Position numbers and translations under genes: made by a program. This document shows, piece by piece, positions 22,813 through 34,055 of a stretch of DNA of 64,000 nt (position 1 is its first letter; each line of letters starts with the position of its first letter). The notes under the pieces were generated by a model. The model saw only the letters and a list, made by a program, of their open reading frames with translations, was not told where the DNA came from and did not search any database. Origin of the DNA: Cryptomeria japonica. Taxonomy: Eukaryota; Streptophyta; Pinopsida; Cupressales; Cupressaceae. The stretch spans positions 838,354,136-838,418,135 of the forward strand of contig NC_081411.1 in NCBI RefSeq assembly GCF_030272615.1, written 5' to 3'.

Positions 22813-23404
22813 CCAACATTTTTTCCGAAATTTTGGGAGCAAGATCTTACTGTATTTTTCCGCTAAAATCCAGAATTTTGGCTGATTTTATCAATTCTAA
22901 CACCTTCAAAATTACAGTCAAAGTTGGTCTTGTGATTGCTTGGTTTAGGGCTTCTAATCATTCAAAAATCATCGAAATTGAAATTTTGTGTCAAAATTGT
23001 GTTCTTACTGTCCTAAATCTGAAAATTGTGTTAACATTCATTCGAAATTTCAGTGCTTTATTCAAATTCTTGCAATTTGTGACTTTTGAAATAAAGTGCT
23101 TAATTACAACAACTTTGATTTCCGCTTTCAAAATTGAATTTTGCGTGAAATTGAGTCAACCTTCAAATTTCAAAACTTGCATTGCTTTTGGTATTCCCTC
23201 TAAAATCATAAAATTCAAAATTTCAGTTTCCCTCTCTTTTTCAAAATTCAAATTTTGCATTTTTCGAAAATCTTGGTAGGGTTCAATTTTGAGATTGCAA
23301 CTTTAATTTGGCCTATCTACAGATCGTAAAATCACTCAATTTTTTCAGGTTAGCTGTAAAATCATCATAACTTTCATCCCTGCAAATTTCAAAAAAAGTT
23401 GCGA

Positions 23405-23434
23405 GGACCGTGTGCACTCCAAGCGCCACGGTCC
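23405..23434 (+). repeat. GGACC stem-loop, leader copy 2
   Basis: The arms GGACCGTG and CACGGTCC are perfectly complementary over 8 bases, with a 14-base interior. Confidence 0.7.
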
Positions 23435-23562
23435 CGGACATTTTTTCCGAAATTTCGGGAGATTGTCCTGATTGTATTTAACAGCTTAAATCTAGAAGAT
23501 TGGCTGATTTTACTGAAATTTGCTACCTCTAAAATTCAAAATCTTCTCTCTTTCTTTAGTGC

Positions 23563-25352
23563 ATGAGTTTTACAACAATAAGCCCTACTTACACTATTTT
23601 CGTTAGACGAAGCCTTAGAATTAAGTCTTTCCAAGGTTTAATTACTGAGGAGATGGAACCTAATTTGAATGGTCTTTTTAACGAGGACATGGGTAATTCC
23701 TCTAATCCTCTTAATGATGAAGAAGCTCTCCATGAGGTTTCTGTAGAACAACTTTCAAAATTGGATAACCAATTTGACAATTTTCGACAATGGATGTCTC
23801 AAGAATACCCTGATAGTCAAGCTCTTCCTTTAATTGAGGGTCTAAAACGTATGCTTCAAAGTGATAAGAATGGAATTGATATTTTGCGTGGTATTGCACA
23901 CATTGTGGATTCAAATTTGATGCCTATGAAAATTTGTGCCGAAACCTTAGGTTATACACAACCTCCTACTCAAGACAATCATTCTGTTCCTCTGACAACT
24001 TCTATTGCTAGCATACCTACCTTTACATCAAACATAATGACTACTTCTATACAAGACATTCCTCCTATGATCACTAGTCATGGGGCCAATCCCTCTTCTT
24101 CAATCAACTCTCTTCCTTCATTCAATCCGACTTCTTCATTCATTCCTTCAATGAGTGTGCCTATTATATCTCCACAAATGAACATGACGCAAGGGGGCAA
24201 TTCATTTAACCCGTCCATTCCTCCTTGTAGTGTTCCTCCTATCCAATCATCTCCTATGACTAACTATCATAGTGTCCCACCACCTTATTCTCTACCTTCT
24301 TTCAATAACATAACACCTCCATCACAATCTAACACGTCTAATATGAACTCTTCGACTGAAGCGACCATTAACAATCTTGCACAAACTATCTCTTCTTTAC
24401 AGCAACAAATTGCCTCTATGAATCAATCTAAGTTTAGTGTGCCCACATTTGATGTTGCGAGCCCACTTTCTCTTGACATTGTTCGAGCTATCCCCCCTAA
24501 ACATGTTGAAATTCCGCATTTGGAGCTTTATAATGGTAAGGATGATCCTCTAACACATGTTAAGACCTTTCAAACAATATGTACTAATTTTGCTTATGAC
24601 TAAAGGTTGCTTGCAAAATTGTTTACTAGAACATTAAGAGACAAAGCCCTACAATGGTATTGCTCGTTGCCTTCCTATTCTATTACTTCTTTTGAACAAC
24701 TTGCAAATGCTTTCATTCAACAATTTCAAAACAATATAAGTCCTAAAGTTAGTTTGATTGATTTAATGCATTGTAAACAAGGTGTTAAAGAAAAAGTGAC
24801 TAATTTCATTGGTAGATATAAGCATTTGTATGCTCAAATTTCTTTTCCAGTGCCTGACAATGATATTCAAAGAATCTTTATTTCTAATTTACAAAAAGAC
24901 ATTAGAGAAAAACTTCTGTTTTCTGAGTTTACTTCTTTCCAACAGTTGTGTGCAACTCTTCACAATTATCAACTGACTGTGAGTCAAATGGAACAATCAC
25001 ATCCTATGACTCTGAGTGATAAGGGTGACAGTAGTCAACAGCCATTTGGGAAGTTTAAACCGAACAGAGATTCCATTAAATTCAATGAAAACATCATCAA
25101 CAACAATGTGAATGCAGCATCAGGTGTGTCTCCTATTTCTAAGTTTTTCAAGAAAGAAAGTTTACTCCTTTGAATGAATCATTGCATAGTATTATGAATA
25201 AGTTATTGGAACAAAATGTGCTTACTCTTCCTCCTATAAGGAAAATTGATCCTGCAAAGATTACTTCACCTTATTTTGATAACAAATCTTTTTGTCAATT
25301 TCATCGTCAACCTGGGCATGATACTGAAAAATGTTTTTCTTTAAAGGGGTAA
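23563..25352 (+). pseudogene. Gag of the nested non-autonomous element
   Basis: The reading starts at ATG 23563. An N-terminal Pro/Ser-rich region (about residues 130-290) precedes a classical retrotransposon gag domain: PHLELYNGKDDPLTHV, then after a TAA at 24601, RLLAKLFTRTLRDKALQWYC and SFEQLANAFIQQFQ. A frameshift near 25160-25173 leads to a knuckle FCQFHRQPGHDTEKC, a CX2HX4HX4C-type variant common in plant gypsy gag. A TAA at 25350 follows. Gag forms particles; here the frame has only a few lesions in 1.8 kb. Confidence 0.85.
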
Positions 25353-26960
25353 ATTCAAGATTTGATTGATAATAATACTATCTCTGTTTTTGGTGTGAAT
25401 GATTAAGGGAACAAATCTGTAGCTCTTCCTAACCAAAATCTTCAGATTTTTACTGATCCATTGCCTTCTCATACCTCTAATGCGATTGATACTACTGATT
25501 CCTCTGTCTCACCTGATGATCTGGTGTCCATGACTCCGAATGTGATTAACTTTGTAGAGCAATAGAAAATCCCTAAAGAACCTTCCATCACATTTGATTC
25601 CAGTGAAACCATCAGGGCACCTGATGGTCCTTTATATATAGTTGCAAAAGTCAAAAATACACCTTGCCGTGGAGTGCTTATTGATCCTTCTTGCATGGTT
25701 AATGTCATTACTGAAGAATTTCTTTTTACTTTGCAATTGAATCAAGTTATCTATGACAAAACAGATGTGGTTGTGAAACTATTTGATGCATTTTCTTCTC
25801 CTGCAATTGATTCTATTACATTACCTATTGAGGTCCATAATAAATCCCTCGAGGTGGACTTTGCTATTATTCCATCTTCTAAACAATTTCGTGTGAAGCT
25901 AGGCTATCCTTGGCTATCTTCCATGAAAGCTATTTCTTCTCCTATCCACAAGTGTTTGAAATTTCCCCATAATGGTGAAGTTGCTACTGTCAATCATAGT
26001 CTCTTTAAACCAGCTGAAAGAACTTCTAGTGTTCCTATTGATTACTTTTGGCCTAAACAATTCCAATCTCTTCCTCCGCGAAGTGATCATCTTTTCAAAT
26101 CTTATCAAAAGTGGAAAAAAGATATGATCCTTTCTCTAAGTGAACCTAGAACACCCAAACTTGACATTCCTATTGTTCTTGAGAAGGAAGTTCTCCCTTT
26201 GAAAGATAAAACCAATGTCTTTCCTCAAGAAGATTCCCAACCCATCCCTATGGATGTGACTATGCCTATATCTAATAAACTTCCTAAAAGTAGACCTATC
26301 CCTCCTCGTCATGATGGACTTTGTCTCCTTCCAAAACCAAATATTCCTCCTTTATATGGAGCAGTTCCTCCTCCTTCCTCTTATGGAGAGAAGAGACCTT
26401 CCTCTTCTCCTATTGTTCAGCCTAAGAGACCACAACCTAAACACCCAAGTGATAAGGATGAGAACATTCCTCCTCCTCAATCTTCTCAACTTCCTACTAA
26501 GACTAGACAAAATCGTTCTGCACGTGAATGCTGGCGAAAGCGTCACCTTAGAGCTTAGGCAGCTGCCTCTCAAACTTTGCAATCCCCAAAAACACCTTCA
26601 ACAAGCATTATTCCATTTTCTCCTCAGCCGACGATTGAGCCGAAATCTCCTAAACATAAGATGCATGATGGTCTTGATCCTATGCGAGTTAAAGACCCTA
26701 TCTTTATAAATCTCGATGATGATATAGATGAAAATGTTATTCATGATGAAAATGCTACTTCTCCTGTTCATTCTGATAGTGAATATGAACTTGTTGATAT
26801 TGATAACCATTTATCTAACGAATTTTCTAAAGCACTTATCCTAGCTCCTAGACAAGAACACCGTGGCTCGGAACATGAACATAGCCCTTGTTTGGATCTT
26901 GTGATAGCTCCATCTACTATGTTGGATGTTCCTCCTCTAGCATGTTCCCTACCTTCTTGA
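25353..26960 (+). pseudogene. Protease-like domain and Pro-rich tail of the nested element
   Basis: The gag frame continues with TAA at about 25404 and TAG at about 25564. A retropepsin-like segment follows: APDGPLYIVAKVKNTPCRG, then VLIDPSCMVNVITEEF, then a second half ending KLGYPWLSSMKAI. The D-[ST]-G catalytic motif is replaced by D-P-S, so activity is doubtful. The tail is Pro-rich (SRPIPPRHDGLCLLPKP) and continues past a TAG at 26556 to the TGA at 26958-26960. In an autonomous relative, reverse transcriptase would follow; none does. Confidence 0.7.
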
Positions 26961-27732
26961 AACATTGATCAGCAAGATCGGGGGGTAGATGATGTGCTAG
27001 ACTAGTTTCATTAGCATAGCAGATTCTCTCCCCCTCTCTTTTGTTACTTCTTCTATATGTTATTCTCATTCTTCTATTTGTTGTCCTTGGTGTTGTCTAC
27101 TTGAGGATGATGCAAAGCATTGAGATCTCTCGATCTCTCTCATGTTGACTCAAAAGACACATGTGTTCCCTTCTTCTAGGTGACCTTCCTTGATTGGGGA
27201 ATGAAGAACAATTATGCATACATACATATGATATACATGAATTATCATACAGTATACTGACCCCGAGGAAAGCGAAGTCACCTTGTGCTTTATGTTTTGT
27301 GTCTATTATCCTTGGGCTTATCTCACACTTGGGGGCTAAATCCTTGTGATAACATGCTCCTTTCCCTTTTTCATTTTCTTATATGTATCACTACCTTAAA
27401 GCAATCACCCCCGGTGAGGCATGTGCGATCTCTTTAATGTAGGGGGGCATACATCCCGTTCATATCTTTTCAAGATACTTGAAAATTTCTTGACAAAGTT
27501 AGCTTTGCCTTGAAAATTTTTGATATCTTTCTTGCATGACTCATAGTGAGGGAACCTTACTACTGACAGTCATGGTTCTCCCTCGTGATCTTCCCTTCTA
27601 CTTTGTCAATCGAAGTTGTAAGATCCTTAGTCCACTGGGGGCTTGGTGTGTCTTGCCTCCTTGATGTGGTGAAAGTCTTTCAATGTTGTTTCCTTGTACT
27701 TTATCGGAAGTATGAGCATACATACTCCCCCT
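26961..27732 (+). other. Non-coding 3' region of the nested element
   Basis: Between the end of the ORF and the polypurine tract. Several GGGGGC/GGGGGGCA runs occur, one of them just before the LTR. No pol remnants are seen. Confidence 0.6.
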
Positions 27733-27747
27733 AAAGTGGGGGCTAAA
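27733..27747 (+). other. Polypurine tract
   Basis: AAAGTGGGGGCTAAA lies directly against the 3' LTR start TGTAGC. Confidence 0.8.
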
Positions 27748-28998
27748 TGTAGCATCCTAAAATTGCGACACTTGCAATTTCGACCGCATTTGGGTCTTCA
27801 CGATGGCGACGCAACACTAAACCTGAATGGAGACCCCGAAACTTGCTCATGACACCAAAAACTGCATTTTTCTAGCACCCTGGCCTGATCCTCCTTGTAC
27901 CCTACTATCCCAGGAGGTGGGACCAGAGCGCCCAGCGCCCTGGTCCTTCAGGACCCGGGCGCCCAGCGCCCTGGTCCCTGGCCCTATTTTGGGCCCGGTC
28001 TCCTATGGGACTTCGGGCCTTTTTGTTTGCAATTTGGAAAATAACATTTCCTGGTCGGCCTAAGGTCGGGAAAATCAGTCTTTTAACCATAATTGGCAAG
28101 TATATAAACTACATTTCCTCTCCCATTTGAGGGAGGAAGGAGATATCTATACAAGATGTGGAAACGATATTCAAACATTCAAGCATTCAAGCATTCAAGC
28201 ATTCCTTCAAGCAATTGATCATTCTAAGTCTCCATTCAAGGCTAAGTGTTGCATTCAAGACAAGGATTCAACCATTGAAGAGGAGATAACTTACAACACA
28301 TTACATGCTACATACAACATACTACATACAACAAACAACAACATCTATACCTTCGCACATAAGGATACAAACATCCTTACAACAAGGTATTAGTACTTGT
28401 TTTACATTACATTACAACATTTCTCATTTCTTGGTTAATTCCAAAACTGGGGTTTGACCTAAAGGCAAACCCCTAATCCCTAACCCCCAATGGTCTTTGC
28501 TTTTCTGTGTGTAGGTTGCAGGTACATGGCTGAAATTGAAGATCTAGAATCCTTGTGCAGAGACGAACAGATCCCCCTTCGTTTCGTGGATTTTTCGGAG
28601 GACCGTGGCGCTCGGGCGCCATCGTCCCGGCAACTTTTGCTCAAATTTGTAGGACAGCACCGTATCAATATTTTACTGCTAATTCTAGGTCCACAGCTTC
28701 ATCCTATATCCCTATCTCAGTTTATAAGCGAATCTTTGTCACTTTCTATGCATTCCTAGCTTAATCTTTCTATCTACATTTCTTTACAAAAGAGGGTAGC
28801 CTTGCTGTCTTAACCCTTGAAACTCATTCAAAATCCAATCTTGCATTGTGTGGGATTGGATCTTGTGGGTTTCAACCCCTCTTTTGAATGTAAAGTCTCC
28901 CAAGTGAAAACCATCAACCCTAGCAACCTCTCTTCTCTCTCCTCGGAGTTGGAAGAGGGGAGAGCAACTAGGGTTCGATCGTGATTTTCCGCTTTACA
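27748..28998 (+). repeat. 3' LTR of the nested element
   Basis: 1251 bp, ending CGCTTTACA and followed by CTGAT. It carries the same TATA box (28101), palindrome and GGACC stem-loop (28600-28627) as the 5' copy. An insertion of about 9-10 bases (TCGATCGTGA) lies near its end. Confidence 0.95.
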
Positions 28999-29003
28999 CT
29001 GAT

Positions 29004-32000
29004 GTTCAATAGGATTTTGATCAGACAGCCGGTTAAGGAGGAACCCAAACATAGGAGAGCATTGTTTAACATGAGATGCAAAGTTCTTGGTAAAGTGTGC
29101 AAGGTGATAGTTGATTCAGGCTCAACTAGCAACATCATATTAGAAGAGATAGTTAGGAAGTTGAAACTCACAAGAATACCCCACACTAGCCCTTACAAGG
29201 TGACTTGGTTGAAAAAAGGATAGAGTGTTCTAGTCAATGAATAGACTTGGGTAGAGTTTTCTATTGGAGGATATAAGGATAAGATCCTTTGTGATGTGTT
29301 GCCTATGGATGCTTGACATTTGCTGCTAGGAAGACCCTAGCGATTTGATAGGAAGGTGATCTATGATGGAGAGGAGAACTCCATATCATTCAAGAAGGAT
29401 AGCAAGACCTTCAAGATTCAGTCCTTGATAGAGGATGAAGAGGGAACTTCAAGAACACTTAGTGTCTTATTGGCTACTAGTAAAGAGTTCTTAAACTTGC
29501 TACATGAGGAGGAGATAGTGACGTGTGCCATCTTTGTGAAACCAAAGGAGGAAGAAGACAAGTTGCAGGAAGAGGTACTGAAGGAGGTGAAGCAAATGTT
29601 GCAAGAGTATAAGGACATAGTGAGTGATGGAGCACCTACAACACTCCCACCAAGAAGGTCTATAAGTCATCAAATATACTTTGTTCCCAGAGCATCCCTA
29701 CCTAACAAGGCAACATATAAGCTCACACCTGATCAGAACAAGGAGGTAGCAAGGCAAGTGCAGGAGTTATTGGAACAAGGATTGATTAAGAAGAGCGTCA
29801 GCCCATGTGCAGTCTTGGTAGTGATAGCATCAAAGAAGGGAGGGAAGTGGAGACTTTGCACCAATTCAAGGGCAATCAATAGGATCACCATAAGGTATAG
29901 GTTTCCTATTCCTAGAATAGAGGATTTGATGGACTGTCTAGGAGGTGCTATGTATTTCACTAAATTGGACCTTAAAAGTGGTTATCACTAGATTAGAACC
30001 AAGGAGGGAGATTTGTGGATGACTGCTTTTAAGACGGCAGAAGGATTGTATGAGTGGCTTGTGATGCCATTTGGACTCACCAATTCCCCAAGCACCTTCA
30101 TGAGGTTGATGAATGAGGTGTTAAAGGATTTCACAGGCAGGTTTGTGGTGGTGTACCTAGATGACATTCTCATCTATAACAGAACCAAAGAGGAGCACCT
30201 TGAGCATTTGAGGTTAGTCTTAGAGAGGTTGCATGAGGAGAAGTTATCCATCAACCTAATGAAGTGTGACTTATTGAAGAAAGAGCTAGTCTACATAGGA
30301 TTTGTAGTGTCTAAAGGAACCTTGAAGATGGATCCAAGCAAAGTGGAGGCAATCTTGAATTGGCCTGCACCTAGAATAGGGAATGAAGTTAGGAGTTTCC
30401 ATGGATTGGCTCAATTCTATAGGAAGTTTGTGAGGAACTTCAGTGGCATATGTGTACCAGTCCTTGACACATTAAAAGGAGGCCTTAAAACTAAGTTTAA
30501 ATGGGCTAAGTAGGATGACAAAGCATTTCAATTATTAAAGCAAGAAATAGCCACAAAACCTATCCTTCTCCTACCTACTTTTGATAAGCTATTCACATTG
30601 GAGTGTGATGCAAGTGGAATTGCAGTAGGGGGTGTATTGATTCAAGAGGGAAGACCTATGGCATTTTTCAGTGAGAAGCTTGATGAAGCAAAGAAGAAGT
30701 ACTTAACTTATGACCTAGAGTTGTATGCATTAGTGCAGTCTCTAAAGAAATGGAGGCATTACCTACTTCCAAAGGAATTTGTGGTGTTCACAGACAACCA
30801 AGCATTGAGTTACATTAACACTCAAGAGAAGCTTAGCAATAGGCATTTGAAATGGATGGAATACTTCCAATCCTTCACCTTCACCATCAAGCATAAGAAG
30901 GGGCAACTCAACAAGGTGGCAGGTGCATTAAACAGGAAGTTGTTCATAGTTCAAGAACTATAGTTGTAGAGCATAGGAATAGAAGGTTTCAAGGATCTCT
31001 ATGAAGAATATGAAGACTTCTCATTATCTTACAAGGTTTTCAAGGAGTTTGAGAACCATTTCCATGGTGAGTATGCAGATTACACTCTCCAAAATGGTCT
31101 CTTGTTCAAAGCCAATCAATTGTGTGTACCAAGAGGATCCATGAGGGAAAACGTCATCCAAGAGAACCACAATGGTAGTTTAAGTGGACACTTTGGAGTC
31201 AAAAAAACCTTAGATTTAGTATAGAGGTACTACTATTGGCCAAAGTTTCCAAGAGATGTGAAAAGATATGTAGAACAATGTGGTGTGTGCCAAAGAGAAA
31301 AAGGAGGATCAAGCAATGCTAGTCTCTATCAACCGTTTCCAGTCCCAAATAGGCCTTGGGAATGTATAAGCAAGGAATTTGTAGTAGGACTTCCCAAGAA
31401 AAAGATAGGTATGGATAGCATCTATGTGGTAGTAGATAGATTTTCCAAGATGAGCCATTTCATTCCATGTAAAACTACACATGATGCTAGCTATGTTGCA
31501 CATCTTTTCTTTAAGGAGATTGTTAGGATTCATGGACTCCCTTTAAGCATTAATTTAGATAGGGATAGCAAGTTCATGGGCCATTTTTGGTAGACAATAT
31601 GGAGGAGACTTGGAACTAATCTCTCATTTAGCTCAGCTTACCATCCACAAACTAATGGTTTGACTAAAGTCATCAATAGGGTGTTAGGGAACTTGTTGAA
31701 GTGTTTAACTAAGGAGTATGGGCAGACATGGGACCTAGTCATTCCACAAGAAGAGTATGCATATAATGACAGTGTGAATAGGACCACTGGTAGAAGTCCT
31801 TTTGAGGTTGTTTATGGTAGACATCCAAGGGGAGTATGTGAGCTGAGAGACCTTGGTACTTTGGAGATGAAGAGTGGGCAAGCAGAGGACTTCACTCAAA
31901 CTATCAAGGAAGTCCAAGAGAAAGTTAAGAAAGCCATCATTGAATCCACTCAAAAACTGAAGGCCAAAATGGATGAAAAAAGGAGAGAGGTGCAGTTCAA

Positions 32001-32451
32001 GGTGGGTGACTTTGTGATGGTCCATTTGAGCAAACCTAGGATACAAAGTGGTAAGCCTACCAAACTACAAATGAAGAGGGTAGGACCTTGTAGAATTCTA
32101 TCAAAGTATGGGGAAAATTCTTACAACATTGACCTACCTTCAGATTTGGCTATATCACCAGTCTTTAATGTAGCTGACTTCATCATGTACAAGGGTGAAA
32201 TAGCAGGGCAAAAGGAGAACCAAGCCAAGGTGCTATAGGACCTAGATGTTAATGTCTTACCATAGGTGAAGAAGCCTATAGTAGAGGAGATCTTGGAATA
32301 TAGAGTAAAGAAGTCCACCAGACACCAGGTCTACATGGAACACTTGGTGAAGTGGGCTGGTTAGCTTGAGTCTAAAGCTACCTGGGTTGAAGAGAGCAGG
32401 TTCAAGACACTTGGCATAGACCTGACTCTCATCTCTTCTTTCATTTCTTAG
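29004..32451 (+). pseudogene. Gypsy pol: protease, RT, RNase H, integrase, chromodomain
   Basis: One frame continues gag from 21138. Protease: KVIVDSGSTSNII (29113), D-S-G intact. Reverse transcriptase: [23 protein letters not shown] and YLDDILIY, intact. RNase H: LECDASGIAVGGVL, YDLELYALV and FTDNQALSYI. Integrase: a zinc region (GHFGV...CGVCQREK) and a core in which the first acid reads E (SKEFVVGLP) and the third reads K (QTNGLTKVINR), so catalysis is lost there. A chromodomain near the end (VYMEHLVKWAG) marks a chromovirus. Premature stops: TAG at 29221, 29242, 29338, 29989, 30511, 30961, 30967, 31222, 31591, 32236, 32263 and 32362, plus TGA at 29314. The final TAG is at 32449. Confidence 0.95.
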
Positions 32452-32459
32452 TTGTGTGT

Positions 32460-32471
32460 AGAGGGCGAGTA
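32460..32471 (+). other. Polypurine tract of the chromodomain element
   Basis: AGAGGGCGAGTA directly precedes the 3' LTR start TGGTG. Confidence 0.6.
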
Positions 32472-34050
32472 TGGTGCAAGAGAACCCTTCCAAGCTCTTC
32501 ATCCTTCTTTGTTTTGTTGGTGTTATGCTTCTTTTGAAGCCATTGTATATAAAATAAAGAGCCATGTGCTCATTGGTCCTAGTTTTAGGTCCTTAGTGTT
32601 TTGTTGTGATTTCTTGTGCAGGAGAGGTTGAGTGTGCCTTGGATGTATGTTAGGCCTTATTGGTATGTTTATGTCCTTAGGATAGCCCAAAATAGGCCTA
32701 GGAGTCATGAAAAGAAACAATGGAAAAGTTGCTCAAAAGATGCAAAAGTTGCATGACAAGTTTTAAAAGTTGTCAAGCAACTTTTCCACCCAAAACGTCA
32801 AAGACTCTTATTGAGTGTGGAGATCCCTAATTTTGGCACATTTATTGAGGTTTGGGTAGTATACGATGTTTCAAACCCTAAAATATGTGGGGGTTAATCA
32901 TTGTGGTATGACCCAAGTAAGAAAAGCTTGACTATGACTATTTTGTTGGTTACTAGTCAGTTTGAATGAAGCAACTGAGCAAGTTAATGGATTGATTTGG
33001 ATGAAAAATTGTGTGGAGTGTTTGGTATGGTGTTTTTAATCTCATTTTGAGCATTTATAATAGGTTTTGATTTGTGAGTGAGGTGTGTTTGTAAATATTT
33101 TGAAAATTGTCTTCTCACTATCCAGTTTAGGACTAGTTTGTGTAAATGGATGCATAACTGCATTCCCCATTGTGGAACAACCATGAAACCATGGGGAATG
33201 GAAGAGAATACCTTGTAATATAATTCAATGCAAGAAGGGCCTTTGAAGATGTAGGGAAGCCAACCATTTAGCCACTCCTAGGTGAGACTGGACAGTGCCC
33301 GGTTAGGAATGGTTGTTGGTGCAGCGGTCTGAGAGAGCAAGGTTAGTCAGAGGAGAGTGCACCCTTTGGAGGAGGTGTAGAGGAGTGTGTGAAGAACCAT
33401 TGGTGTGAAGGAGGAGCCTCCACCAATCCAAACAAGGTGGCTAAAACACAAAACATCCACTGTGACCTAGGCAGACCATAAAAACCCTCACAAAACCCTT
33501 AAAAACCCCAAAATTTGCCCTAGGCACTGTACGGCCACTTGGAGGCCTCAAAATAGAGAAATTATTGAGCCCTTGACAAATTAGTGGTATTAAATTTTGG
33601 GATTTTGGGTATTTTATGCATCGTTTGTGAGAGGGAGCCCTAAAGGACCGAGTAGGAGGCTTAATTGGTCCTAATCCTTGTAGCCCTATTTTGTAAGCAA
33701 AACACAAAATAGTGAAATCAGTAGGGGGGATGAAGGTTGTAACTTCTTGGGGGCACATTTATGGATGTAAAACATGGTTTAAGACCTATCCTAACCTTGC
33801 TAAGACCTAGGAAGTAGTAGGACAAGCCAAGCCCTTATTAGCCATAGTAAGGGGTTTTGAGTCTCATGAGTAGGGGAGACCTTAGGAGAAGCATTGCAAC
33901 TCATTGGTGGGTGGAATTTGGCAAGGCTAAGGGATTAATCAAGAAAAGGAAGTCCTAGAGACCCTAGGGTGTGTAGAGAACACCAGGTGATCCAAGGAAA
34001 GGATCCAAGAGCATAGACTAGGCTAGTCTATCCCAAACCCCATCCCATCA
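32472..34050 (+). repeat. 3' LTR of the chromodomain gypsy element
   Basis: 1579 bp, the same length as the 5' copy, ending CCCATCCCATCA and followed by the target duplication GCCTT. Confidence 0.95.
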
Positions 34051-34055
34051 GCCTT
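34051..34055. repeat. Target site duplication GCCTT (right)
   Basis: Matches 18325-18329. Confidence 0.9.

Larger units (their letters stand above)
22404..23562 (+). other. Untranslated leader with a direct repeat
   Basis: This 1.16-kb stretch precedes the ORF. Two related blocks of about 170 bases (about 22735-22905 and 23358-23525) each carry a GGACCGTG stem-loop followed by TTTTTTCCGAAAT. A 243-codon open frame at 22548 is compositionally unlike a protein and was not called. Confidence 0.6.
21139..28998 (+). mobile_element. Non-autonomous LTR element nested in the gypsy gag-pol
   Basis: LTRs of 1242 and 1251 bp (TGTAGC...TTTACA), a primer-binding site, one gag-protease-like ORF and a polypurine tract are flanked by CTGAT. 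No reverse transcriptase, RNase H or integrase motif appears between 26961 and 27732 or elsewhere inside. This makes it a large LTR derivative depending on enzymes supplied by another element. The gag type points to a Ty3/gypsy relative. Confidence 0.9.
18330..34050 (+). mobile_element. Complete chromodomain Ty3/gypsy retrotransposon (with nested insert)
   Basis: Two LTRs of equal length (1579 bp) start TGGTG and end CCCATCA. Inside are a primer-binding site, gag, protease, reverse transcriptase, RNase H, integrase, a chromodomain and a polypurine tract, in chromovirus order. The 5-base target duplication GCCTT flanks it. It sits in the RNase H region of a minus-strand copia element. A pol-less LTR element occupies 21139-28998 inside it. 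Over the first 390 bases the LTRs differ at roughly 7 percent of sites by eye, more than those of the insert. Confidence 0.95.

Noticed and set aside
22548-23279. Open frame of 243 codons in the nested element's leader
   Set aside because: It is rich in Lys, Phe and Ile from AT-rich sequence and contains one of the duplicated leader blocks; no domain is visible.
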